The position numbers and the translations under genes were made by a program. Below, one piece after another: positions 43,812-52,577 of a DNA stretch of 64,000 bases. The notes under the pieces are model-generated. The model searched no databases, had not been told where the DNA came from, and saw only the letters and a program-made list of their open reading frames with translations. The stretch lies in contig CABYRE010000006.1 of the NCBI GenBank assembly GCA_902521325.1, forward strand, positions 1 to 64,000, given 5' to 3'. Source of the DNA: an uncultured Alphaproteobacteria bacterium. Its GTDB lineage: Bacteria > Pseudomonadota > Alphaproteobacteria > HIMB59 > GCA-002718135. Each line of letters begins with the position of its first letter. Position 1 is the first letter of the stretch.

Positions 43812-44966
43812 ATGAAAAATATTGGTCTTGTAGGCTGTGGGAATATTGCAGAAACATATTTTAGAGCTCAAGAATATTTTAATAACATAAATTTTGTAGC
43901 TTGTGCTGATATCAATCTAGATGCAGCTAAAAAAACAGCTGAGCAGTACAATATTGCAGCTTTATCAGTGGATGAAATATTTAATGATAAAAATGTAGAC
44001 ATTATTCTTAACCTCACAATTCCTCAAGCGCACTATGAAATATCGAAAAGAGCTCTTGAGGCAAACAAACATGTTTATTGTGAAAAACCAATGAGTGTTA
44101 AATTTGATGATGCTAAAGAATTATTAAATTTAGCAAAAAAAAATAGTTTATATATTGGTAATGCTCCCGACACTTTTTTAGGAGGAGGAGGACAGCTTAC
44201 CAGAAATTTAATTGATAATAATGATATTGGACAAGTTCTAACTGGTAATTTTATATTTGCTTTTCCTGGTGTTCAAGATTTTCATCCAAGTCCTGAGTCT
44301 TGGTTTCAAGAAGGCGGAGGGCCTGTAATAGATATGGGTCCATATTTTTTTACAACACTTGTTAATCTTCTAGGTCCTGTAAAAAATATAAGAGGAAGAG
44401 GAGCGAAATTTTTTGATAAAAGAGAATACAAAGCTGGTCCAAAAAAAGGAGAAACTTTTAATGTTGAAATTCCAACTTCCTATATGTTTAATATTGAGTT
44501 TCAAAATAAAGCTATCATTCAAGGTTTCATTTCATTTGATGTTTTAAATCATAAACGTAATCACATGGAACTCTATGGAACAAAGGGATCAATTGTAGTT
44601 CCTGACCCTAACATGTTTGGTGGTCCAGTATCTATAGCAGGGGAATTTGGATCAGATTGGAAAGATATAAGTGTTGAAGACAAGCCTCTTGGAAAGACAA
44701 ATATTGTTAATCATAGTGGCAGAAGTAATGAGGCACCCGAACAAGCAAATTATAGAGGTATTGGACTTGCTGAAATGATTGATGCGATAGAAAATAATAG
44801 AATGCATAGATGTAATGGGGAGTTGGCTCTTCATGTTCTAGATGTAATTGAATGTGCCATGATTTCATCAATTTATAAAGTAGAAGTAGAACTCAGATCT
44901 TCTTGTGTGAAGCCAGAGCCAATGCATGATGATTTCATTAGGCAAATCCTAAAAAAAGGATTGTAA
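43812..44966 (+). CDS. Gfo/Idh/MocA family oxidoreductase
   Basis: A 384-residue NAD(P)-dependent oxidoreductase. The Rossmann loop is GLVGCGNIAETYF near 4-16, the active-site triplet is in YCEKPMS near 94, and the C-terminal domain holds GGPVIDMGPYFFTTLVNLLGP near 170. It is a clear paralogue of the gene at 56884, sharing the CADI, APDTFLG, PDPN-FGG and RCNGEL blocks in the same order. It precedes a ribose-type importer by 109 bases and probably acts on the imported sugar or inositol-like compound. Confidence 0.91.
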   Translation: MKNIGLVGCGNIAETYFRAQEYFNNINFVACADINLDAAKKTAEQYNIAALSVDEIFNDKNVDIILNLTIPQAHYEISKRALEANKHVYCEKPMSVKFDDAKELLNLAKKNSLYIGNAPDTFLGGGGQLTRNLIDNNDIGQVLTGNFIFAFPGVQDFHPSPESWFQEGGGPVIDMGPYFFTTLVNLLGPVKNIRGRGAKFFDKREYKAGPKKGETFNVEIPTSYMFNIEFQNKAIIQGFISFDVLNHKRNHMELYGTKGSIVVPDPNMFGGPVSIAGEFGSDWKDISVEDKPLGKTNIVNHSGRSNEAPEQANYRGIGLAEMIDAIENNRMHRCNGELALHVLDVIECAMISSIYKVEVELRSSCVKPEPMHDDFIRQILKKGL

Positions 44967-45075
44967 ATTATAATTCTGTAATTGAGTGCGATAATTTTTC
45001 ACCAAAAAAGCTTATATTTCTGCTTGTTTTACAAATATATTCTTGTTAGGGCACACATATAAATAGGAGGAATGC

Positions 45076-46041
45076 ATGAAAAAATTTGCTTCAATTATTT
45101 TAGCTTCAGTAGCACTTTTCGCTACTTCAGCAAAAGCAGAATATAAATTTAACTTTGTAATGCATAGTGACACAAACAACGCTTTTTGGGCAGCAGTTCA
45201 TAAAGGTTTTAAAGATGCTTGTGCACAAATTAATGCAGATTGCCAAATGTTAACTCTATCAGGTGATGGAGACCAACAGGAGCAATTACAAAACTTAGAA
45301 TCTTCAATCGCTCAAGGTGTTGATGGTATTGTAACTACAATTACAAACCCAACTATTTTTGATGCCGCTGTTGATGAAGCTTTAGCAGCTGGAATTCCAG
45401 TTATTACAGCTAATACAGATGACCCAGAGGGTGCTGCAGGTAGTAATAGACTTGCATACGTTGGACAAGATTTGGAAGCAGCAGGTTATGAACTTGCAGC
45501 AACTTTATCTAAACAATTTCCTGATGGACCAGTACATGTTCTTATAGGTGTAGCAGACATGAACCAATCATGGGCTTACACAAGAGCTAACGGTATTGCA
45601 AGATTTATGGATGACTATAAAGCTGCAAATCCAGATAGAGAAGTAACTTACGAAAAAATCGAATCTGGAATGGATCTATCAACTGTAGGAAACAGAGTAG
45701 CTTCATATGTTCAAACTAATCCAAATACTACTGCATATTTCGATGTAGGATTTTGGGAAGCAGGAGCAGCTCAAGGTATCAGAAACCTTGGTTATGAGCC
45801 TGGTCAAATGTTGCTTGCAGGATTTGACTTAGTTGACGTCGTATTTGAAGAAATGGAAAAAGGTTATGTTCAACTAACCGTTGACCAACAGCCATACTAT
45901 CAAGGTTATATGTCAGTTCACCAACTATACTTAATGAACAAGTATGGTTTAAGTGCACTTGATATCAACACTGGTAAGGCAATGATTGGCCCGGATGATG
46001 TTGCACAAATCCGTTCTTTCAAAGGAATGTCAGTTAGATAA
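45076..46041 (+). CDS. sugar ABC transporter substrate-binding protein (Peripla_BP_4)
   Basis: A 321-residue periplasmic binding protein with a 22-residue signal peptide ending TSAKA before EYKFNF. Conserved blocks are NNAFWAAVHKGFKDACAQI, SSIAQGVDGIVTTITNP and TAYFDVGFWEAGAAQGIRN. GGAGG at 45066-45070 lies 5 bases before the ATG; an out-of-frame ATG at 45072 sits in the spacer. A strong hairpin follows the stop and separates it from its permease. The sugar is unknown; it is only distantly like the gene at 42803. Confidence 0.93.
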   Translation: MKKFASIILASVALFATSAKAEYKFNFVMHSDTNNAFWAAVHKGFKDACAQINADCQMLTLSGDGDQQEQLQNLESSIAQGVDGIVTTITNPTIFDAAVDEALAAGIPVITANTDDPEGAAGSNRLAYVGQDLEAAGYELAATLSKQFPDGPVHVLIGVADMNQSWAYTRANGIARFMDDYKAANPDREVTYEKIESGMDLSTVGNRVASYVQTNPNTTAYFDVGFWEAGAAQGIRNLGYEPGQMLLAGFDLVDVVFEEMEKGYVQLTVDQQPYYQGYMSVHQLYLMNKYGLSALDINTGKAMIGPDDVAQIRSFKGMSVR

Positions 46042-46053
46042 TAAAAACAATGT

Positions 46054-46080
46054 AAAGCCGGATAAATTTTATCCGGCTTT
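46054..46080 (+). terminator. intra-operon hairpin between binding protein and permease
   Basis: AAAGCCGGATAAA pairs perfectly with TTTATCCGGCTTT, giving up to 13 bp with the central bases as loop. The run after it is CTTTT, a short U tract. It is 12 bases after the binding-protein stop, so partial termination or mRNA 3'-end protection is likely, since the permease starts only 19 bases later. Confidence 0.75.
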
Positions 46081-46099
46081 CTTTTAAAAAAGAAGTAAT

Positions 46100-47134
46100 A
46101 TGAAAAGTAACAGACTAAAATCCATATTGATGCGCCCAGAAATAAGTACGTTCATAATGTTTGTAGTAATTATGACCGCTTTCTTTATTGCTAATGATAA
46201 ATTTCTTAGTCCTAGAAATATTCGAATAGTTATGGGAATAACACCTGAGTATATCATCGTTGCTATTGGTATCGCTATATTAATGATCTCTGGTGAATTT
46301 GATTTATCAGTTGGATCTGTTTTTGCACTTGTACCTATGACAATGGTTCAATTAGTACATCAAGGTATTCCACCTTGGTTTGCCATAGCATTAGGATTAT
46401 CAATTGGTATCGCTGTTGGTTTTGTAAATGGTTTTATAACGATCAGGTTTGGAATACCCTCCTTTATAGCCACTTTAGGAATGCTATACATTGCTAGAAG
46501 TTTAACTACTGTTGCAACAGGCGGATTTCCTCCACCATTCCCTCACTCATTACCAAATGAACTTTTTGTTTTTCAATTTGAAGTTTTTAGAGCATCATTA
46601 TTTTGGATGCTTGGAGTTGCATTTGTTGCTGGCATAATGCTCCATAGAAGTAACCTTGGAAATTGGATTTATTCTACAGGTGGTGATACTGGCGCTGCAT
46701 CATCAATGGGAATAAAGACTAACAATGTAAAAATGTTCTGTTTTATACTTTGTGGATTTTTAGCTGGCTTTGCAGGAATGATTCAAACTTTTAGAATCGA
46801 AGCTCCTTTACCTTCTCAGGGATATCTTCTTGAATTAGAGTCTATCGCTGCAGCAGTAATTGGAGGGGTCAGCTTATTTGGTGGAGTTGGAACTATATTC
46901 GGAGCTGCAATTGGAGCAATACTTATTCGCTTTCTTGAAAGTGGAATTATAATGGCGAGAATAGATGCCGAATGGTTTAGAGCAGGACTAGGATCTTTAA
47001 TTATTATCTCCGTTGTATTTAATACTTGGGTTGTAAGAAGAGGTGAAAATATGGTTCATAAAAACCAAGCTGAAGAAAATGAAATTGACTCTAAGAAAAA
47101 TACTCAGAAAAGTGAAGGAGAAACTAATGAGTAG
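46100..47134 (+). CDS. sugar ABC transporter permease (RbsC type)
   Basis: A 344-residue permease with about eight to ten helices. IAILMISGEFDLSVGSVFALV near 57, FGIPSFIATLGMLYIARSL near 117 and LELESIAAAVIGGVSLFGGVG near 245 are the family blocks. The last 35 residues are hydrophilic, ending in a charged cytoplasmic tail rich in Lys, Glu and Asn, which is longer than usual. It overlaps the ATPase gene by 8 nt. Confidence 0.93.
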   Translation: MKSNRLKSILMRPEISTFIMFVVIMTAFFIANDKFLSPRNIRIVMGITPEYIIVAIGIAILMISGEFDLSVGSVFALVPMTMVQLVHQGIPPWFAIALGLSIGIAVGFVNGFITIRFGIPSFIATLGMLYIARSLTTVATGGFPPPFPHSLPNELFVFQFEVFRASLFWMLGVAFVAGIMLHRSNLGNWIYSTGGDTGAASSMGIKTNNVKMFCFILCGFLAGFAGMIQTFRIEAPLPSQGYLLELESIAAAVIGGVSLFGGVGTIFGAAIGAILIRFLESGIIMARIDAEWFRAGLGSLIIISVVFNTWVVRRGENMVHKNQAEENEIDSKKNTQKSEGETNE

Positions 47135-47870
47135 TGAGAATATTATTGAATGCAAAGATCTTAATAAATATTATTCTGGAGTTCATGCACTTAAAAATCT
47201 CAGTTTAAAAATAAAAAAGGATACGGTTGTTGGTTTAATTGGTGATAACGGTGCTGGTAAATCAACACTAATTAAAATTCTATCTGGTGCTCATGCACCT
47301 GACTCTGGCCACATTTACTTTGAAGGAAATGAAGTGAAATTTAAGTCTACTAAGGAAGCGATGAATTTAGGAATAGAAACTATCTATCAATATTCCGCAT
47401 TAATTCCACAGATGTCTATTGCACGAAATATTTTTATCGGAAGAGAGCAGACAACTTTTTCACTTGGATCAATTGGTTTAATGAAATCTAAATCAATGGA
47501 TAAAGCTGCGATGGAAGCGTTAAATGATGTTGAACTTCATCTAAGGTCTCCTGAAACACCTGTAAACCAACTCTCAGGAGGAGAAAGACAAGGTGTTGTA
47601 ATTGCAAGAGCTATGTATTTTAAATCAAAAGTTTTAATCTTGGATGAACCAACAAACCACTTATCAGTTAAAGAAACAAATAAAGTTCTTCGGTTCGTTG
47701 AAGGATTAAAAAAACAAGGTGTAACATCCATATTTATTACTCACAACTTGAGTCACGTCTATCCTATTGCAGATCATTTGTGTGTTATGGCAAGGGGTGA
47801 AAAAATTGCTGATTTAGCAAAAGAAGATACAAACATTGATGAGTTAACTGATTTGCTAGTAAATGGATAA
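47127..47870 (+). CDS. sugar ABC transporter ATPase, single domain
   Basis: A 247-residue ATPase. Walker A GDNGAGKST near 38, Q-loop TIYQYSALIPQM, signature LSGGERQGVVIARA, Walker B LILDEPTNHLS and switch His FITHNLSHV are intact. A frame open from 47043 runs through the permease tail, but the ATG at 47127 has GAAGGAG seven bases upstream and starts the conserved region. Like the ATPase at 40960 it is a single-domain form. It completes the importer at 45076-47870. Confidence 0.93.
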   Translation: MSSENIIECKDLNKYYSGVHALKNLSLKIKKDTVVGLIGDNGAGKSTLIKILSGAHAPDSGHIYFEGNEVKFKSTKEAMNLGIETIYQYSALIPQMSIARNIFIGREQTTFSLGSIGLMKSKSMDKAAMEALNDVELHLRSPETPVNQLSGGERQGVVIARAMYFKSKVLILDEPTNHLSVKETNKVLRFVEGLKKQGVTSIFITHNLSHVYPIADHLCVMARGEKIADLAKEDTNIDELTDLLVNG

Positions 47871-47908
47871 ATATTGTTTAAGATCACTTATAAATATGGA
47901 GGCGATCA

Positions 47909-48844
47909 ATGATTAGTAAAACACAAATAGAGCAATATAATGAAGAAGGATATACAATAGTTGAAGACGTATTTAGTATGGATGAATTAAATCCAATATT
48001 AAATGAGTTTGAGGAAATCGTCGAAGATTTTGCAGACAAAGCTTTTAAAGCAGAAAAAATTTCAAATAAACATGAGGATAAGGATGTTTTCAAAAGATTA
48101 GCTGCTCTTGAGAAAGATTTTAAAGGATCATCTGTTTTAATTCATCATAGAGGAGAACTTAAACCTGCACTCGCAAATTTGTGGGGGTCAAAAAAACTTC
48201 TAGACATTGTTGAGAATTGGGTAGGGAAAGACATCTCAGGCCATCCTGTTTGGAACATTAGATCAAAAACTCCACAAACTGCAAGAATGACAGTTCCTTG
48301 GCATCAAGACTCAGCTTATTTAAAAGAAGGTGCTGAAAAAACGACACAACCAGCTGCCTGGATTCCCTTTCTAGATGTAAATAAGGAAAATGGATGCATG
48401 CAGGTACTACCTGGAGGACATAGACCAGAAAGAGTATTGAACCACAAACTTGAAAAAAAAGATGGTTCTGTAAAAGACTCTTGGTATTTATTTATTGAAG
48501 AAAAAGATATTCCTGAGGAAAAAATAGTTACCTGTGATATGAAGGCTGGTTCTGTTCTATTCCTTCATCAATTGGTTCCACATAGATCACTTGAAAACTT
48601 ATCTGATTCCGTAAGATGGAGTGTTGATTTAAGATTTCAAAATCCAAAAGATGAAGCTGGATTTCATACTGGTTTAGTTGACCCAATCATAATGAGAAAA
48701 TCTGATGACGTTAACTATACTGCTGATTGGAATTCTTGGTTCGAAGGATATGAAGAACAACATACAAAATTTAGAGGCACTTCTAAAAAAGATCAGTTTG
48801 ATTCTAGTGTTGATGGAAGCTGGCTTGAACGTTGGGATAATTAG
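47909..48844 (+). CDS. phytanoyl-CoA dioxygenase family oxygenase
   Basis: A 311-residue Fe(II)/2-oxoglutarate-dependent oxygenase. The iron ligands are H and D in VPWHQDSAYLK near 131 and the distal H in LVPHRSLENL near 224; the 2-oxoglutarate arginine is in DSVRWSVDLRF near 236. GCMQVLPGGHRPERV is another family block. It would hydroxylate a small molecule in the cytoplasm. GGAGG lies just before the start, 38 bases after the ATPase stop, so it belongs with the importer. A desaturase-fold gene follows 15 bases later. Confidence 0.92.
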   Translation: MISKTQIEQYNEEGYTIVEDVFSMDELNPILNEFEEIVEDFADKAFKAEKISNKHEDKDVFKRLAALEKDFKGSSVLIHHRGELKPALANLWGSKKLLDIVENWVGKDISGHPVWNIRSKTPQTARMTVPWHQDSAYLKEGAEKTTQPAAWIPFLDVNKENGCMQVLPGGHRPERVLNHKLEKKDGSVKDSWYLFIEEKDIPEEKIVTCDMKAGSVLFLHQLVPHRSLENLSDSVRWSVDLRFQNPKDEAGFHTGLVDPIIMRKSDDVNYTADWNSWFEGYEEQHTKFRGTSKKDQFDSSVDGSWLERWDN

Positions 48845-48859
48845 ACTAAATATAATTAG

Positions 48860-49843
48860 ATGCACGTTAATTTAGAAGATTGGTATAAACCAGAATTAGA
48901 TAAAAAGGTTTTAAAAAATTTATCAAAAAGAAAAGACCTACCTGGTCTAATACATTTCTTTTTTTACTTTTTATCTTTAATCGTCTCGGGTTATCTTGCT
49001 TACATAACTCTAGGTACTTTATGGACGTACTTATTCTTTTTTATATATGGAACAATTTATGCGTTCAGTGTAGCTAACTGGCATGAAACTGTGCACCGAA
49101 CTGCATTCAAAACAAGATGGATAAATGAAATTTTTTATCACATTAGTTCTTTCATGTGTGATTTTGAAGGATTCCGATGGAGATGGAGTCATACATTCCA
49201 CCATTCCAAAACTCTTCAAACTGAAGATGATTATGATCATGAAATTCAAGTTTCAAGACCTGTAGAATTGTTAGCATTCTTTTTAAATTTTATTCCACTA
49301 ACTGATTTACTTTATCCACATAAACTTATTAAGTACGAAGTTTTAAAACATGCCTTTGGAAAATTTTCCCCAGTTATTGATATTACTGCCCCTAAAGAAG
49401 AAAAGAAAAAAATATTATGGAACTCAAGATTATATGTTTTGATATGGGCAATAGTAATTGCTTATTCTTTTTATATTGGCTCTATCTTACCAATTGTCTA
49501 TATTATTTTACCAACATATATTGGTAAACCAATCTGGTTTGCTGTTAATGTAACACAACATTTAGCAGCAAAAGTTGATACAAAGGATCATCGTTTAAGC
49601 ACTTATTCAGTAAGAATAAATCCTATTTTAAGTTTTTTATACTGGCATATGGAATATCATCTAGAACATCATATGTACCCAATGGTTCCTTCGTATAATT
49701 TAAAAAAACTTCGCAAAGAAATTGATTCAGAACTTCCCAAACCCTTTAATAGCCTTTTTGATTTTTATAGAAAAGTTTTACCTTCAGTAATAGCTTTAGC
49801 CACCAATCCAGATAAATATTATAAAGTAAAATTAAATAATTAA
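48860..49843 (+). CDS. fatty acid desaturase-fold membrane protein
   Basis: A 327-residue integral membrane di-iron protein. Three histidine boxes are present: HETVH near 75, HTFHHS near 111 and HLEHHMYP near 267, with four hydrophobic helices around them (for example FFYFLSLIVSGYLAYITLG). Members desaturate or hydroxylate acyl chains, alkyl groups or carotenoids. It sits 15 bases after a 2-oxoglutarate oxygenase gene and far from lipid genes, so a role on an imported substrate rather than membrane lipid is possible. The substrate is not known. Confidence 0.88.
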   Translation: MHVNLEDWYKPELDKKVLKNLSKRKDLPGLIHFFFYFLSLIVSGYLAYITLGTLWTYLFFFIYGTIYAFSVANWHETVHRTAFKTRWINEIFYHISSFMCDFEGFRWRWSHTFHHSKTLQTEDDYDHEIQVSRPVELLAFFLNFIPLTDLLYPHKLIKYEVLKHAFGKFSPVIDITAPKEEKKKILWNSRLYVLIWAIVIAYSFYIGSILPIVYIILPTYIGKPIWFAVNVTQHLAAKVDTKDHRLSTYSVRINPILSFLYWHMEYHLEHHMYPMVPSYNLKKLRKEIDSELPKPFNSLFDFYRKVLPSVIALATNPDKYYKVKLNN

Positions 49844-49844
49844 A

Positions 49845-50270
49845 TTACCAAGAACCAGAATTTTCCATAGACTTCCAAGGCTCCTGCTCTGGAAGTGACT
49901 CACCCTCTTGTAAAATTTCAATTGAAATTCCATCAGGAGAACGAACAAATGCCATATGTCCATCTCGCGGTGGTCTGTTTATAATAACGCCATTATTCAT
50001 TAGTTTTTCGCAAACTTCATATATATTTTTGACACTATAAGCGAGATGTCCAAAATTTCTTCCACCAGTATATTTTTCAGGATCCCAGTTATATGTTAAT
50101 TCTAATAAACCAGTTTTTTCATCACTATTTTCTGCAGCTAAAAATATTAATGTAAATCTTCCTTTTTCATTTTCTACTCTTCTAACTTCTTTCAATCCAA
50201 GTTTATTGCAGTAAAAATCAAGTGATGCATCAATATTTTCAACTCTCACCATTGTATGTAAATATTTCAT
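49845..50270 (-). CDS. gloA: lactoylglutathione lyase (glyoxalase I)
   Basis: A 141-residue vicinal-oxygen-chelate enzyme that converts the methylglyoxal-glutathione hemithioacetal to S-lactoylglutathione. Metal ligands are visible as H5 (HTMVRV), Glu in LLELTYNW, His in FGHLAYSV and Glu in SIEILQEG. KLGLKEVRR and GVIINRPPRDG are family blocks. Methylglyoxal detoxification suits heavy sugar and 3-carbon metabolism. It is convergent with the desaturase gene, one base apart. Confidence 0.92.
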   Translation of the reverse strand: MKYLHTMVRVENIDASLDFYCNKLGLKEVRRVENEKGRFTLIFLAAENSDEKTGLLELTYNWDPEKYTGGRNFGHLAYSVKNIYEVCEKLMNNGVIINRPPRDGHMAFVRSPDGISIEILQEGESLPEQEPWKSMENSGSW

Positions 50271-50289
50271 TGTAAATAAATATAATACT

Positions 50290-50316
50290 AATAATAATTT
50301 TAAATCAATTATTATT
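50290..50316 (-). terminator. weak AT-only hairpin between glycosidase and glyoxalase genes
   Basis: A perfect 10-bp inverted repeat (AATAATAATT and AATTATTATT) with a 7-base loop sits just beyond the glycosidase stop. It contains no G or C pairs in the stem and lacks a clean U tract, so it could be a chance feature of AT-rich DNA. Confidence 0.28.
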
Positions 50317-50327
50317 TATTTATAAAG

Positions 50328-52388
50328 CTAATATTCCAAAACTAATGCTTCATGTATTTGAAACTTATCCACTTTAATTTGGATAGATTTTCTATCTTCT
50401 ATTTTGATTTCTTTTTCTAAGTTTATGAAATATGCTTTTTTAATTTTTTTATTTAGATTAATATTTAATTCAACACCGTGAATTTCAGGCACATCTTCAA
50501 TTATTAAACATCTTCCTCTTTGTAGTGGAGGAGCATATAAGAGATGAATAACATATCGATTTTTATCTTCTTGATGAAGCAATGTTATTCTCCCAGAACT
50601 TGGTAGACCCTTAGTTTGTATCAATAGATTTTTGTGTAAGTGTCTAATGGTATTTCCAAATAGTTGTCGATGAACTTTTGATCCATTTTCTGCATATATC
50701 CTATCTAAATCATGAGCAAAAAAAACTGTGTTATTATATTGTATTAAAGCTGGATAATTTTCTTTATCAAGTTTGTTTGGTGCATATAAGTGTCCATTAT
50801 ATTTTTTTAACGTTCGACTAAAATATGGTACTTTAATATCTGCTAAAATTTTACTATCCTCAACAGCTTCTGATTTAATACCAGGTAAATAAGTTATAAA
50901 CGGAGAAGAAACTAAATTATTTGATAACTCTTTTCTTACTTGTACATAATCCATATCAAAATCAGAGGGTCCAATATATTTTGCCCCAAGATCAAAAATA
51001 AATTTATCTCTTTTATTATTAAGAGCGCCTTTCCCAATTACAACTAACGTCCCACCTTTATTCTGAAAATCTTTAAGTTTATTTATTTCCTCTTCCGATA
51101 GAGTATTTGATGATGGAATAATAATTAATTCAAAGTTGTTAATCCTTTCTTGAGAAGCGTTAATACTTACAACTTCGTATTCAATATGCTCTTCCAATAA
51201 CATTCTAGCAACACCATCATCTGCATTGTAAGAACCTGTTAAATAAAGAGCAACATTTGAAAAAGGTTTGCCATCAATTCCATAATCTTCAATTTTCTTT
51301 ATATACTCGAATGCAATTCCAACATTTTTGTAGGTATCTAAATCCATTTCACCACTTGGGTGAAGATGATCGCCAAAATTACAGCGTGCACCGTGGGAGA
51401 TCATAGCAGCAGCCTCATATTTTAGTGCTTCAGGATATTTGAAACCTCCAAATTCTCCCCATGAAGTATGAAATTTACCACTCATACCAATGATAGGTTT
51501 ATTTGGATAATTATGAAAATATCTAGATTGAGTAGCTATCTTGTCATAACCACCCCAAGTTGTTGGTAAATCTTCTAAATCATTTTTAGTTGAGTTTTCG
51601 TGAACGCGGTAAAGTAAATTTTCTTTTCTCTCAAGAACAGTTAAACCATTATAAAATATACTTGCATCTGGTCTCAAAGACTGAATATGAGTAGTCATAT
51701 TTTTTGTAAAATTTTTTAAAATAATTTCATTCCAATGAGCATTTACTTCTTCAGGATTATTAATATCATATCCAGTTTCCTTCATAGATTGCTTACAATT
51801 ATCACAGTAACATTTTAGTTGTGTAAAATGTATATCAAAGAAATAACCATCTACTTGATAATTTGAACACAATTCAGTTACCATATTTGAAATTAATTCT
51901 TCATAATATCCTGTAGGACACATAAATTTCCAATTTCCATAGGGTTTAAAATTTTTATCTTTATATCGTATTTCTTTATCGCTATGCTGACCAGTGCTAG
52001 TAATCTCTTCAATTCCATTTCCTAATTTTTTATTGTGTTCAATTATACTGCCATCTATGTTTCTTGCGCACCACTCTGGATGAATTTCTGCATCATGTGC
52101 TGACCATCCAACTGTTAAATATATTGGTGCTTTTACATTAATTTCGTGACAAGCTTCAATTTGTTGACCAAGTAAATCAAAATTTAAATTTGGATGAATT
52201 TTCGCATGCTTTACTTTTGTTGGATAATAACACCAACTATGATGACATTTTCCAAAAATATTAATTTGATTAATATGTCCAATTTGTAGAGCTTCTTTAA
52301 ATTGTTCTTTTGAAAAATATTTTCCAACATCAGGGATATGCTCTGAAGTGTGAAAATCTAAGTGTATTTGCCTTGATGGTTCATTCAT
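50328..52388 (-). CDS. GHL6-like glycoside hydrolase with beta-galactosidase-trimerisation-like domain
   Basis: A 686-residue cytoplasmic protein with no signal peptide. Residues 1-350 look like the hypothetical glycosyl hydrolase 6 barrel: RQIHLDFHTSEHIPDVGKYF at the start, TVGWSAHDAEIHPEWCARN and VDGYFFDIHFTQLKCYCDNC. Residues about 370-450 resemble a class-I-amidotransferase-like trimerisation domain of GH42 enzymes (NVALYLTGSYNADDGVARML, IIIPSSNTLSEEEI). A C-terminal beta domain ends the protein. It would hydrolyse an imported oligosaccharide or glycoside; the sugar is unknown. It is divergent from the importer at 52578, its likely supplier. Confidence 0.75.
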   Translation of the reverse strand: MNEPSRQIHLDFHTSEHIPDVGKYFSKEQFKEALQIGHINQINIFGKCHHSWCYYPTKVKHAKIHPNLNFDLLGQQIEACHEINVKAPIYLTVGWSAHDAEIHPEWCARNIDGSIIEHNKKLGNGIEEITSTGQHSDKEIRYKDKNFKPYGNWKFMCPTGYYEELISNMVTELCSNYQVDGYFFDIHFTQLKCYCDNCKQSMKETGYDINNPEEVNAHWNEIILKNFTKNMTTHIQSLRPDASIFYNGLTVLERKENLLYRVHENSTKNDLEDLPTTWGGYDKIATQSRYFHNYPNKPIIGMSGKFHTSWGEFGGFKYPEALKYEAAAMISHGARCNFGDHLHPSGEMDLDTYKNVGIAFEYIKKIEDYGIDGKPFSNVALYLTGSYNADDGVARMLLEEHIEYEVVSINASQERINNFELIIIPSSNTLSEEEINKLKDFQNKGGTLVVIGKGALNNKRDKFIFDLGAKYIGPSDFDMDYVQVRKELSNNLVSSPFITYLPGIKSEAVEDSKILADIKVPYFSRTLKKYNGHLYAPNKLDKENYPALIQYNNTVFFAHDLDRIYAENGSKVHRQLFGNTIRHLHKNLLIQTKGLPSSGRITLLHQEDKNRYVIHLLYAPPLQRGRCLIIEDVPEIHGVELNINLNKKIKKAYFINLEKEIKIEDRKSIQIKVDKFQIHEALVLEY

Positions 52389-52577
52389 TAAATCAGCTTA
52401 TTTTATAAATTATTAAATTTAAATAATTTTTTGAAAAAAATTTAAAATAAAAATTAAGTAATTCTCTAGTTTTTTTTATACTCTTAAACTGAATTAACAT
52501 ACAAAAACATTCAAAAAGTATTTATTTTTGACTCTTTTATGCTAACTTCTCCTTATCTTAATAAGGAGGAATGTAAG

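Noticed and set aside
52539-52577. Longer binding-protein start at 52539
   Set aside because: The segment contains the Shine-Dalgarno of the ATG at 52578 and would spoil the signal peptide.
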